Below, in pieces: positions 24,552-31,968 of a stretch of 64,000 nucleotides of DNA. Made by a program: the position numbers and the translations under genes. The stretch is from Actinoallomurus vinaceus (GTDB taxonomy: Bacteria; Actinomycetota; Actinomycetes; Streptosporangiales; Streptosporangiaceae): contig NZ_BAABHK010000006.1 in NCBI RefSeq assembly GCF_039542055.1, forward strand, positions 62,001-126,000. The letters run 5' to 3'. Each line of letters opens with the position of its first letter. The stretch's first letter is position 1. The notes beneath the pieces were generated by a model that ran no database searches, was not told the DNA's origin, and worked only from the letters and a program-made list of their open reading frames with translations.

Positions 24552-26015
24552 TCACGCGGAGGCGATGACCTGGGCGTCGGCGGGCGATTCGCCGGACCCG
24601 GTGGGAGAGGATTCCTCGGCAGGGCCGTCGCCGCTGCGAATCGTCAGCCAGGAGCACGCGGTGGACAGCAGCGCGGCACAGCCCAGGACGAGAGCGGTGA
24701 CGGCGAACGCGTGGGTGGTCCGCGGCGTGTCGTGCGGTGCCGCGCCGCTCAGGTAGACCGCGCCGAAGACGGCCACGCCGAGCGCCCCGCCGATCTGCAG
24801 GACCGTCGTGCTGACACCGCTGATGTCGGGTGCGTAGCGCGGCGGGACCGCGTTGGTGAGACGGCCGAGCAGTGAACTGAACTGTGTCCCGAGCCCGAAT
24901 CCGCCGGCGGCGAGCAACGGGATCAACGGCCCGAGGCCGTGGGAACCGGCGAACAGGTCGGCGCTGATGGCCAGGTAGGCGGCGGTGAGCAGCGCGCATC
25001 CGGCGGCCGGCAGCACACGGGCGACCCTCCCGGGCATGCGCCGGGCGGTCTGGCCGGCCAGCCCGAACGCCGCCACCCAGGGAACCAGGATGAGCCCGGA
25101 GACCAGCGGGCCGTGTCCCAGGCCGTTCTGCAGATACTGCGCGAGGGTGAACAGCAGCGCGTAGTAGGTCGCCGTCGCGGTCATCAGGGTGAAGAGACCC
25201 CACGCGACCGTCGGCCTGGTCAGCACCTGGAGGTTGACCAGTGGGGCATTCCCGCGGGCGGACGTGCGCCGCTGGACGACGATGAACACCGCGAGAACCG
25301 GGACGCTTGCGACGAGCGACACCCACGTCCAGGCCGGCCATCCTTCGGGGCGTCCGAGGATCAGTGGGAGGACCATCAGCAGCACCGTGACCGACAGGAT
25401 CGCCACGCCCGCGAAGTCGACCTTCTGGTCGCCGTGCCCCTCGTCGGCGGGCAGGCGGCGTGCCGCGGCGGCCAGGGCGGCGGCGCACACGGGCACGTTG
25501 ACGAGGAAGATGGCCCGCCAGCCGGTACCCGCGAGGTCGGCCGTGATGAGCACACCGCCGAGGATCTGTCCCGTGACGGCGCCCCCGGACAGCGCGATCC
25601 CGTAGAGCCCGATCGCGCGGATGCGCTCGGCTCCGGCGAAGTTCAGCTGGATGCCGGTGAGCGCCTGGGGGAACATCAGCGCCGCGCCCGCGCCCTGGAC
25701 GACCCGGGTGATCACCAGGACCGCCGCGTCGGGCGCGAGGCCGGCGAGCAGCGACGCCGCCATGAACAGGCCGGTCCCCAGCATGAAGACTCGCTTGTAC
25801 CCGTGCGTCTGCCCCAGCCGGGCCCCGGTGATCAGCAGCACCGCGAAGGCGATCAGATATCCGCCGATGACGAGCTCGGCGGATGTCGCGGACGCGTGCA
25901 GGCCTTTCTGGATGGCCGGTGTCGCGACGTTGGCGATCGTGGCGTCGGCCTGGGAGAGGAAGGGCGCCGTCAGCAGGACCGCGAGCAGCGCCCTGCCATG
26001 TCGTTGCCAGCTCAT
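24552..26015 (-). CDS. MFS drug exporter, DHA2 (EmrB/QacA-like)
   Basis: 487 residues from the ATG at 26015 (AGGAG about 11 nt upstream). About fourteen hydrophobic helices. Motifs of the DHA2 group: SQADATIANVATPAIQ in helix 1 (the usual LDxTIVNVALP, here with Asp kept), GARLGQTHGYKRVF in loop 2-3, and ITRVVQGAGAALMFPQAL in helix 4 (motif B, Arg kept). It probably exports hydrophobic toxic compounds with proton exchange. The open frame extends ~65 codons upstream into non-conserved sequence that holds the 22-bp palindrome, so it is excluded. Divergent from a cupin gene. Confidence 0.88.
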   Translation of the reverse strand: MSWQRHGRALLAVLLTAPFLSQADATIANVATPAIQKGLHASATSAELVIGGYLIAFAVLLITGARLGQTHGYKRVFMLGTGLFMAASLLAGLAPDAAVLVITRVVQGAGAALMFPQALTGIQLNFAGAERIRAIGLYGIALSGGAVTGQILGGVLITADLAGTGWRAIFLVNVPVCAAALAAAARRLPADEGHGDQKVDFAGVAILSVTVLLMVLPLILGRPEGWPAWTWVSLVASVPVLAVFIVVQRRTSARGNAPLVNLQVLTRPTVAWGLFTLMTATATYYALLFTLAQYLQNGLGHGPLVSGLILVPWVAAFGLAGQTARRMPGRVARVLPAAGCALLTAAYLAISADLFAGSHGLGPLIPLLAAGGFGLGTQFSSLLGRLTNAVPPRYAPDISGVSTTVLQIGGALGVAVFGAVYLSGAAPHDTPRTTHAFAVTALVLGCAALLSTACSWLTIRSGDGPAEESSPTGSGESPADAQVIASA

Positions 26016-26143
26016 TGGCTCATGCTCCTGACGAACGGGGGGTCGGCTCGTACAGGAGTGGGAACCCCGGCCCGCCGATCTCGGTTGCACGCCGCCCACC
26101 GGGGCGGTGCCGACCGGGTGCGACGCCCCCGTGACATCAGGGC

Positions 26144-26165
26144 GCGATTCCCTGCAGGGAATCGC
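26144..26165. promoter_or_regulatory. Perfect 22-bp palindrome in MFS/cupin divergent promoter
   Basis: Arm GCGATTCCCTG is followed directly by its complement, 32 bases before the cupin ATG and about 130 bases upstream of the MFS start. It is a strong operator candidate, yet no repressor gene of the right type is in this pair. Confidence 0.75.
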
Positions 26166-26197
26166 CGTACCGGAGGTCGGGCTGCACACTGCTGCGC

Positions 26198-26605
26198 ATG
26201 AGTAATTCACTCGATGTCGAGCAACCGGTTCATCGAACCGAATTGGTGCACTTTACGAAGATTGTCCGTACTGAGGATGGCAGGTCGGCGTTCGAGGACG
26301 GCGAGATCGCGCTCGAAAGCCGGCACGTCACCGACGGAGTGCCGGCCATGTCAGTCGGCGGAGTGCCGTCGAACGGTGGCGTGCAGTTCCTGCGCAGCGC
26401 CGCGTTCGACAGCACCGCACACCCGGCACCGCGTGAGCAGTGGGTGGTGATGCTGCGCGGAACGATCGAGGTGACGGTCAGCGACGGCAGCCGGCGTCGC
26501 TTCGGCCCCGGCGACCTGGTGCTCGCCGCCGACACCACGGGAATGGGGCACATCACGACCGGCGTCGGCGACCCGCCGTTCGAGGCGCTGTTCATTCCAA
26601 TCTGA
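26198..26605 (+). CDS. Cupin-domain protein
   Basis: 135 residues. A small single-domain beta-barrel: PAPREQWVVMLRGTIEVTVSDG near 77-98 and RRRFGPGDLVLAADTTGMGH near 99-118 match cupin motifs 1 and 2. The metal ligands are partly replaced (PREQW in place of HxH, but a terminal GH is kept), so metal binding is uncertain. Family roles range from dioxygenase to ligand sensor. It is divergent from the MFS exporter with a perfect palindrome between, which suggests co-regulation. Confidence 0.8.
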   Translation: MSNSLDVEQPVHRTELVHFTKIVRTEDGRSAFEDGEIALESRHVTDGVPAMSVGGVPSNGGVQFLRSAAFDSTAHPAPREQWVVMLRGTIEVTVSDGSRRRFGPGDLVLAADTTGMGHITTGVGDPPFEALFIPI

Positions 26606-26699
26606 CGAGTTGCCGCCCCTTTCGGGGGCGCGGTCGCCGAGCATTCTGTACGTCGACGGTATGCCCGGACGCGCATCCGGATTCGGCTACACCCCAGCG

Positions 26700-26759
26700 C
26701 TAGGACCTCTCTCGAAGTCGCCGCGCAGTAGGACAGCGGGACTTCGAGACAGGTCCTAG
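26700..26759. terminator. Long hairpin over the stop of the 26756-27466 gene
   Basis: Two 20-base arms (26700-26719 and 26740-26759) are complementary at 19 of 20 positions around a 20-nt loop. The right arm contains the TAG stop of the leftward gene. It would work as a bidirectional terminator between convergent genes. Arms this long could also be the ends of a tiny mobile element. Confidence 0.6.
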
Positions 26760-27466
26760 GTGACGGCGATGGCGGGCGCGACGCGGGCGGATCCGATGCC
26801 GCGGTCGGGTTTGCCGAGCCGAAAACGCACCTTGCCCTTGAGCACGGTGCCGGACTCGGCCTGACCGTCGGTGAGGCCCTCGCCGGGGAACAGGGTGAAC
26901 GTCCACCTCGGGTTGGATTCGCAGTCAGGCAGGTGGCGGCCGCCTTGCAGGACGCGGGCACCCCAGAGCCGGCGGATCATCAACGCCCTGGTGTCCGTAC
27001 CGGCGACCGTGAACGACGCCGCCGGGCCGGCCACGATCTGGTTGTGGCTGCCCAGAGACGGACCGTACACGCCGGTGACCGTGGCGACCATGGTCCACGG
27101 CCTCCCGGACGGGACTCCGAGGGCACCCGCGGGCAACCGCGTGTCGAACACGTCGTCCGTGGGTGCCCCGAGCTGGTCCGTCCGCACGGCCGCGGCCATC
27201 GGGCGTCGGGTGTCCAGCCTGCCGGGGTCGGGTACCAGCAGGAGGCCGTACGTCGTTTCGTCCGCGAAACGAGCCGAGGCGAAGTGGTCTCGGAGCGCGA
27301 GCACCGTACGCTCGGCGGTCCCCCACAGATCGTCGGAGAACGCGGTCGCCAGGTAGTCGGGCGTGACCGCAGGGAGCCCGGCCCGCGCCACCGCTTCGGC
27401 CACGGATTCACAGCGAGACCACCCCGACTCGGCCAGCCTCGCGATCTGCTCGGTCTTGAACGACAT
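26756..27466 (-). CDS. Hypothetical protein, 236 residues
   Basis: No recognised family. It is soluble and has a helical N-terminus (MSFKTEQIARLAESGWSRC), then beta-rich sequence with VTGVYGPSLGSHNQIVAGP near 130 and RRLWGARVLQGGRHLPDCESNPRWTFTLFPGE near 165-195. AAGGTGA precedes the ATG at 27466. It is convergent with the cupin gene, and the pair is separated by a long hairpin. There are no signal peptide, membrane segments or catalytic motifs that I can name. Confidence 0.7.
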   Translation of the reverse strand: MSFKTEQIARLAESGWSRCESVAEAVARAGLPAVTPDYLATAFSDDLWGTAERTVLALRDHFASARFADETTYGLLLVPDPGRLDTRRPMAAAVRTDQLGAPTDDVFDTRLPAGALGVPSGRPWTMVATVTGVYGPSLGSHNQIVAGPAASFTVAGTDTRALMIRRLWGARVLQGGRHLPDCESNPRWTFTLFPGEGLTDGQAESGTVLKGKVRFRLGKPDRGIGSARVAPAIAVT

Positions 27467-27639
27467 CAGTCACCTTCACCCGAGTCCGCCGGCGGCCGGC
27501 CCGGTAGTTCCCATTGGCCGGTCACGCTTCATCTGGGGTCCGGGAGGCGTTAATGCCGCGTTCGGCCGGGCTGAAGATCGTTTTTAGTGATCTTGCTCCC
27601 GTGCACCCCGTGCCCGGCGGGGTCAAGGAAGGAACGCGC

Positions 27640-28182
27640 ATGTCACGCAGCATCAAGCGGATCGGTATCGCCGCAGTTCTCGCGACGGCGGGTCTCGCCG
27701 CGCTTGCCCCCACTGCGTCCGCTGACACCGGCCAGGACACGCGGTCTGTGACCCACCAGGTCAAGGGGCTGCCCAAGGGCAAGTACATCGCCTACGCGAC
27801 CTGTAAGGCCAAGGGCCGCTGGTTCAAGGGCTACGTGAAGACTACCGCCAAGCCGACCAAGAGCAAACCGGTCGTCCCGATCGTCGAGTGGGGTTATGCC
27901 ATCCAGCAGACCAAGGGCAACCACGCCAACACCCGCGTGATGGACATCGAGGCCGTCAAGCAGGCCACGGGCACCTGGCGGTACAGCGGCGGCGCCGGCT
28001 ACACCGGCTGGAACGCCAAAGAGGACAACCACTGGCACAAGGCCCCGTGGATCCAGTACGCCTACCTGGGCGTCGGTAACCTCGGTGCGCTCGCCAACGT
28101 CTTCTGGGTCGATTTCGACAAGGGCACCGGCGGCCACTGCGAGGCTTGGGTCACCCACCTGAGCCTGAAGCCCATCAAGTAG
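27640..28182 (+). CDS. Secreted hypothetical protein
   Basis: 180 residues from the ATG at 27640, behind AAGGAAGG. A clear Sec signal peptide (RSIKRIGIAAVLATAGLAAL) ends in APTASA with cleavage near residue 29. The mature domain of about 150 residues is rich in Lys, Gly, Trp and Tyr (GYTGWNAKEDNHWHKAPWIQYAYLG) and has two Cys. The composition is like small actinomycete extracellular or spore-surface proteins, but no family is recognised. The upstream extension to 27514 lacks a ribosome site and is dropped. Confidence 0.8.
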   Translation: MSRSIKRIGIAAVLATAGLAALAPTASADTGQDTRSVTHQVKGLPKGKYIAYATCKAKGRWFKGYVKTTAKPTKSKPVVPIVEWGYAIQQTKGNHANTRVMDIEAVKQATGTWRYSGGAGYTGWNAKEDNHWHKAPWIQYAYLGVGNLGALANVFWVDFDKGTGGHCEAWVTHLSLKPIK

Positions 28183-28286
28183 TGACCGATCGGGGCCGGA
28201 GGCGTACGGGAGAAGAGCCCCCAGCGCCTTTGCCGCGGCGCTCGTCTTTCCTGGTCTGAAGTCGGGCGTGCGGTCATCACCGCCGC

Positions 28287-28380
28287 GATCTGGCCGGCCC
28301 GCCGCCCTCGGTGGCGGGCCGGCGCAGATCCCTCGGCAGGGGCTCGTCACGGGTCCCGCGCGTTCCCGCGCGGGGCCCGT
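28287..28380. terminator. Two stacked hairpins between convergent genes
   Basis: The first (28287-28330) pairs CCGGCCCGCC with its complement, flanked by GATCTG/CAGATC. The second pairs 28349-28362 with 28367-28380 (13 of 14 plus a G-T pair) around TTCC and is followed by TCTCGTCT. Together they are a likely bidirectional terminator. Confidence 0.7.
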
Positions 28381-28422
28381 TCTCGTCTCCGCCCGGCCCT
28401 CGAACGGCCGTAGGTCGCTCAC

Positions 28423-29088
28423 CTACGGTTCGAGACCGATGAGCCGGGCCAGGACGGCCACCTGGTCGGCGAAGTGCTCGATGAGTTCGGGGGATCGGGG
28501 ATCGGTGCCGCAGACGCCTTCGATGACGTGCGGCAGCGTCGTGGTGGCCATGGCGGCGGCCATCAGCATGACCAGCAGGCAGGCCGGATCCACCTCGGCC
28601 GGTAGCCGACCGGATCGTTGCAGTTCGCGAAGCTCTTCGAGGCTCTCGCCGAGCAGTTGGGCGCGCGAGGCGTGATCGGGGTCGTCGTCCGGCCCGGTGT
28701 ACTGCAGGCCGCTCCAGGCCAGCAGTCGCGGGCCATCGGGGTTGTGCAAGGCCTCCAGAGCATGTCGCCGCAGTTGTTCGGGTAGCGGTGTGCCCGGTGG
28801 CGTCAGCTCGCGTCGCCGCTCCTGCCACTGCTGCGACATGGCCTCGTACAGGCCCTCTTTGCCGTCGAAGTAGTAGGAGATCAGCTGCTGGTTGACCCCT
28901 GCCCTGGCGGCGATCGCGCTGACCCGGGCACCCGCGTAACCGTGCGCGCCGAACTCGGCCTCCGCCGCGTCGAGGATGAGCCGGCGGGTTCGTTCAGGGT
29001 CGCGCTGCCGCTCTTGCGGCTCGGGCGACCTGTGCTTCTTCGACGGTGGCACCCCTGAATCGTACACGCGAATGAGATAATCAAACAT
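28423..29088 (-). CDS. TetR family transcriptional regulator
   Basis: 221 residues if begun at the ATG of 29088; GTGs at 29067 and 29052 are strong alternatives, because a -10-like GATTAT for this gene overlaps codons 3-5 of the long form. The helix-turn-helix lies at about 38-80 (ILDAAEAEFGAHGYAGARVSAIAARAGVNQQLISYYFDGKEGL). It belongs to the class with a C-terminal TetR_C_33-like helical domain. It is divergent from a flavin monooxygenase and very probably represses it. Confidence 0.9.
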   Translation of the reverse strand: MFDYLIRVYDSGVPPSKKHRSPEPQERQRDPERTRRLILDAAEAEFGAHGYAGARVSAIAARAGVNQQLISYYFDGKEGLYEAMSQQWQERRRELTPPGTPLPEQLRRHALEALHNPDGPRLLAWSGLQYTGPDDDPDHASRAQLLGESLEELRELQRSGRLPAEVDPACLLVMLMAAAMATTTLPHVIEGVCGTDPRSPELIEHFADQVAVLARLIGLEP

Positions 29089-29121
29089 TCGGTTGACCTA
29101 GTCATATGGACGATTGATTAT
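29077..29121. promoter_or_regulatory. Symmetric divergent promoter of tetR and FAD monooxygenase
   Basis: Rightward promoter: TTGACC at 29093-29098, a 17-bp spacer, then GATTAT at 29116-29121. ATAATCAA (29077-29084) and TTGATTAT (29114-29121) are an exact 8-bp inverted repeat, which places a second -10-like GATTAT on the opposite strand for tetR. The symmetric arms could also be the repressor contacts. Confidence 0.65.
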
Positions 29122-29171
29122 GGATCCGCTGCGGCTGACAGTCGCAGTCCCGTACGACGAAGGGCACCGAG

Positions 29172-30323
29172 ATGTCAGATCGACCACGGATTCTCATCGC
29201 CGGCGGCGGTGTCGGCGGCCTGGCGCTCGCCCAGGCGCTGCGCCGCGACGGCCTGGACGTCGCCGTGTACGAGCAGGACCCCACGCCGACGATCCGCAAC
29301 CAGGGCTACCGCATCCACATCGACGCCAACGGCAACGCCGCGCTGAGGACCTGCCTGGCATCGGAGGCGCTCGACCTGGTGCGCCGTACGAGTGGGGTCA
29401 ACGGTGACCTGGTGGCCGGATACACCCATCGCCTGGAGGAGGTGACGACGCAGACCTTCCCGGGAATCGCCGACGACGAGATCACCAACGTGGACCGGAA
29501 CGCCTTCCGGCAGGGCCTGCTCTCCGGCCTGGCCGACGTCGTCCACTTCGGGCGGACGGTGGCCGGCTACCGGATCACCGGCTCCGGCCGGGTACGAGTG
29601 GAGTTCGCCGAAGGCGGCGGCGAGGAGGGCGACCTGCTCGTCGGCGCGGACGGCGTCGGGTCGGCGGTACGTCGGCGGTTGCTCCCGCACGCCACCGTCA
29701 AAGACCTCGGCGTCCGGTGCGTCTACGGTCGGATGACGATCAACGAGACCACCGATGCGCTCATCCCGGAGGCCTTCAACCGTGGTTTGTCCTGGGTCGC
29801 CGACGACAAGGGGCTCGGCGCCGGATTCGCGCCGGTGCGGTTCCGCTCACGGCCGGAGGGCGCGTCGGACTACCTGATGACCACTCTCATCGGGACTCCG
29901 GAGCGTCTCGGGACGTCCGATGAGGACCTGTTCAAGCTCCCGCCGCAAGATCTATGGAAGATCACCGTCGAGGCCACCACCGACTGGCACCCGGCGGTCC
30001 GGGAGCTCTTCGCGCACGCCGACGCCGACACGTTCTTCCCGATCGCCATCCGCGCCGGTGAACGCGTCGACGCGTGGAAGTCCGGCCCGGTCACGCTTCT
30101 CGGCGACGCCATCCACACCATGCCGCCGGCCGGCGGCGTCGGCGCGAACACCGCGCTACAGGACGCCGCGACACTGGCCGACGAACTACTCGCCGCCGTT
30201 CGGGGAGAAAAATCCCTCATCGACGCGGTCGCCGCGTACGAGCGCACCATGCTCCCGCGCGGCTTCGACACCGTCGACAACTCGCTCCGGATGGCCGGCC
30301 GGATGTTCGGCACGGCCGACTGA
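29172..30323 (+). CDS. FAD-dependent monooxygenase (TetX/PHBH-like)
   Basis: 383 residues. All three flavoprotein hydroxylase motifs are present: ILIAGGGVGGLALAQALRR near 7-25 (dinucleotide fold), LLVGADGVGSAVRRRL near 156-171 (DG motif) and VTLLGDAIHTMPPAGGVGAN near 306-325 (GD motif). It hydroxylates an aromatic or polyketide-like substrate with NAD(P)H and O2. Close relatives are annotated as tetracycline-inactivating-like enzymes, but resistance cannot be claimed from sequence. Its last 138 bases overlap the C-terminal codons of the convergent kinase. Divergent TetR control is likely. Confidence 0.9.
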   Translation: MSDRPRILIAGGGVGGLALAQALRRDGLDVAVYEQDPTPTIRNQGYRIHIDANGNAALRTCLASEALDLVRRTSGVNGDLVAGYTHRLEEVTTQTFPGIADDEITNVDRNAFRQGLLSGLADVVHFGRTVAGYRITGSGRVRVEFAEGGGEEGDLLVGADGVGSAVRRRLLPHATVKDLGVRCVYGRMTINETTDALIPEAFNRGLSWVADDKGLGAGFAPVRFRSRPEGASDYLMTTLIGTPERLGTSDEDLFKLPPQDLWKITVEATTDWHPAVRELFAHADADTFFPIAIRAGERVDAWKSGPVTLLGDAIHTMPPAGGVGANTALQDAATLADELLAAVRGEKSLIDAVAAYERTMLPRGFDTVDNSLRMAGRMFGTAD

Positions 30324-31922
30324 CAAGGGGCTTCTGGCAGGTTCGAGCAGGCGCAGGTGCGTCGTCGCGTTGACCCACAGGGCGTGCACGATCCCGGCCG
30401 GCCACAGCAGCAGTCCCAGCACCATGCCCGCCGTCGTCTGGACCGTGTCGGTGTCGTCATCAGGGCCACTGCCGATGAGGACGAAGGCGACGACCGCCAG
30501 CACGAGGTAGACCCCGGCGGTGATGAGCCACGACGGCCGCCGGTGCCGGACCGCGATGTAGCCGAACGACAGCCAGGTGCCCGCGCCGAAGGCGAGCGTC
30601 GGCACCATCCAGAGACTGTGCAGCACCTTCCAGCCGATCCCGTACGGCTCCGACGGACCGTGCCTGACAGGTGCGGCGCCGCCACGCCCCGGAACGGTGC
30701 CGGCGTCCATGCCGGGAACGGCCGCCGGTCGATGACCGCCCGTGCCGTGAACACCGCCGGTCGCATGTGGAGCGCCGGTCCCATGCGAGGCTCCGGTGGC
30801 ATGCAGGGCGCCGGACGGGTGAGGACCGCCGGGCGCATGACGACCGTCGGATACGGAGGGAACGCCGGGTGTGTGCGGACTGCCCAGTGCGGGGACGTCG
30901 GCTTGTTCCTGCAGGGCAGCGAGCACCGGACCGGCCTGGGCGGGCGGAGGCTGTGCCGCTCGATCGGCGGTCGCCGTACGACCGGTGGCGGACTGCGGGT
31001 CGGCCGTGCCCGCCAGGCGTACGAGGACGCGGGAGTAGAGGTGCGGGCCGCGGTCTCCGGCGACGTCGATCTCGCCGAGCGGGCCCGGGGGGACGACGTG
31101 CGGGAGCAGGCGGTCGTACGTCTCCCGGGCGGTCGCGGGGCGGCGTGCCGGGTCCTTCTCCAGGAGCTGCCGGACCAGCATGTCGAGCGCGGCGGGAACG
31201 TCGTCGCGAGGCAGTGGCGCGGGGGCCTGTTCGAGCTGGCGCTGCATGAGCTCGGCCGGTGAGGCGGCGTCGAAGACGGGTTCGCCGGCGAGCATCTCGT
31301 GCAGCACGCACCCGAGCGCGTACAGGTCGGTGTGCGGGCCGGTGGGCAGGCCGCGCAGCTGTTCGGGCGCCATGTACGCGGGGGTGCCGATCGGCTGGCC
31401 GGTCCGGGTGAGCCGGGAGATCGCCGTCTGGTCGATCAGGGTGGCGACGCCGAAGTCGAGCACCTTGACGGCGCCGTCGCCGGTGACCATGACGTTCTGC
31501 GGTTTGACGTCCCGGTGGACGAGGCCGCGCTCGTGCGCGGCGGCGAGCACCGCCGCGACCTGCGCGCCGATCCCGGCCGCCCAGGGCAGCGGCAGCGGGC
31601 CCTCCTCGGCCATCAGGTCGCCGAGTGTGCGGCCCTCGACGAGCTCCAGGACGAGGAACAGCCCGCCGTCGTACGTGCCGGCGTCGTACACGGCGGGAAC
31701 CCCGGGGTGCCGGAGCCCGGCCGTGACGGCCGCCTCGCGGGCGAACCGGCGGGCGAGCTCGTCCGGGTGGGTGTGGCCGGCGAGGGTGTCCTCGGTCAGC
31801 AGCTTGACCGCGACGCGGCGCTCCAGCTGTCGGTCCTCGCCTTCCCAGACCTGGCCCATGCCACCGCGGCCGAGCGGGCTCAGCAGCTCGTAGCGACCGG
31901 CCAGCACCAGGTGCCGCCCCAC
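30186..31922 (-). CDS. Serine/threonine protein kinase with C-terminal membrane domain
   Basis: 578 residues from a GTG with AGAGGGAAC upstream. The kinase domain (about 10-275) is intact: GRGGMGQVWEG loop at 18-28, VAVK with K40, HRDVKPQN with catalytic D138, DFG at 156-158, and GTPAYMAPEQL. A Pro/Ala/Gly/His-rich linker (about 320-430) contains degenerate HATGG and HGTGG repeats. It is followed by three or four hydrophobic helices (about 445-540). PASTA domains are absent. The last ~46 residues are antisense to the FAD monooxygenase gene and look like read-through sequence. It follows the N6-methylase gene on the same strand after 46 bp. Confidence 0.9.
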   Translation of the reverse strand: MGRHLVLAGRYELLSPLGRGGMGQVWEGEDRQLERRVAVKLLTEDTLAGHTHPDELARRFAREAAVTAGLRHPGVPAVYDAGTYDGGLFLVLELVEGRTLGDLMAEEGPLPLPWAAGIGAQVAAVLAAAHERGLVHRDVKPQNVMVTGDGAVKVLDFGVATLIDQTAISRLTRTGQPIGTPAYMAPEQLRGLPTGPHTDLYALGCVLHEMLAGEPVFDAASPAELMQRQLEQAPAPLPRDDVPAALDMLVRQLLEKDPARRPATARETYDRLLPHVVPPGPLGEIDVAGDRGPHLYSRVLVRLAGTADPQSATGRTATADRAAQPPPAQAGPVLAALQEQADVPALGSPHTPGVPSVSDGRHAPGGPHPSGALHATGASHGTGAPHATGGVHGTGGHRPAAVPGMDAGTVPGRGGAAPVRHGPSEPYGIGWKVLHSLWMVPTLAFGAGTWLSFGYIAVRHRRPSWLITAGVYLVLAVVAFVLIGSGPDDDTDTVQTTAGMVLGLLLWPAGIVHALWVNATTHLRLLEPARSPLSVGRAEHPAGHPERVVDGVEAAREHGALVRGDRVDEGFFSPNGGE

Positions 31923-31968
31923 GTTCCCTCTTCTCGCCGTGCCATGACAATTGGACCTTACGGTGGCG

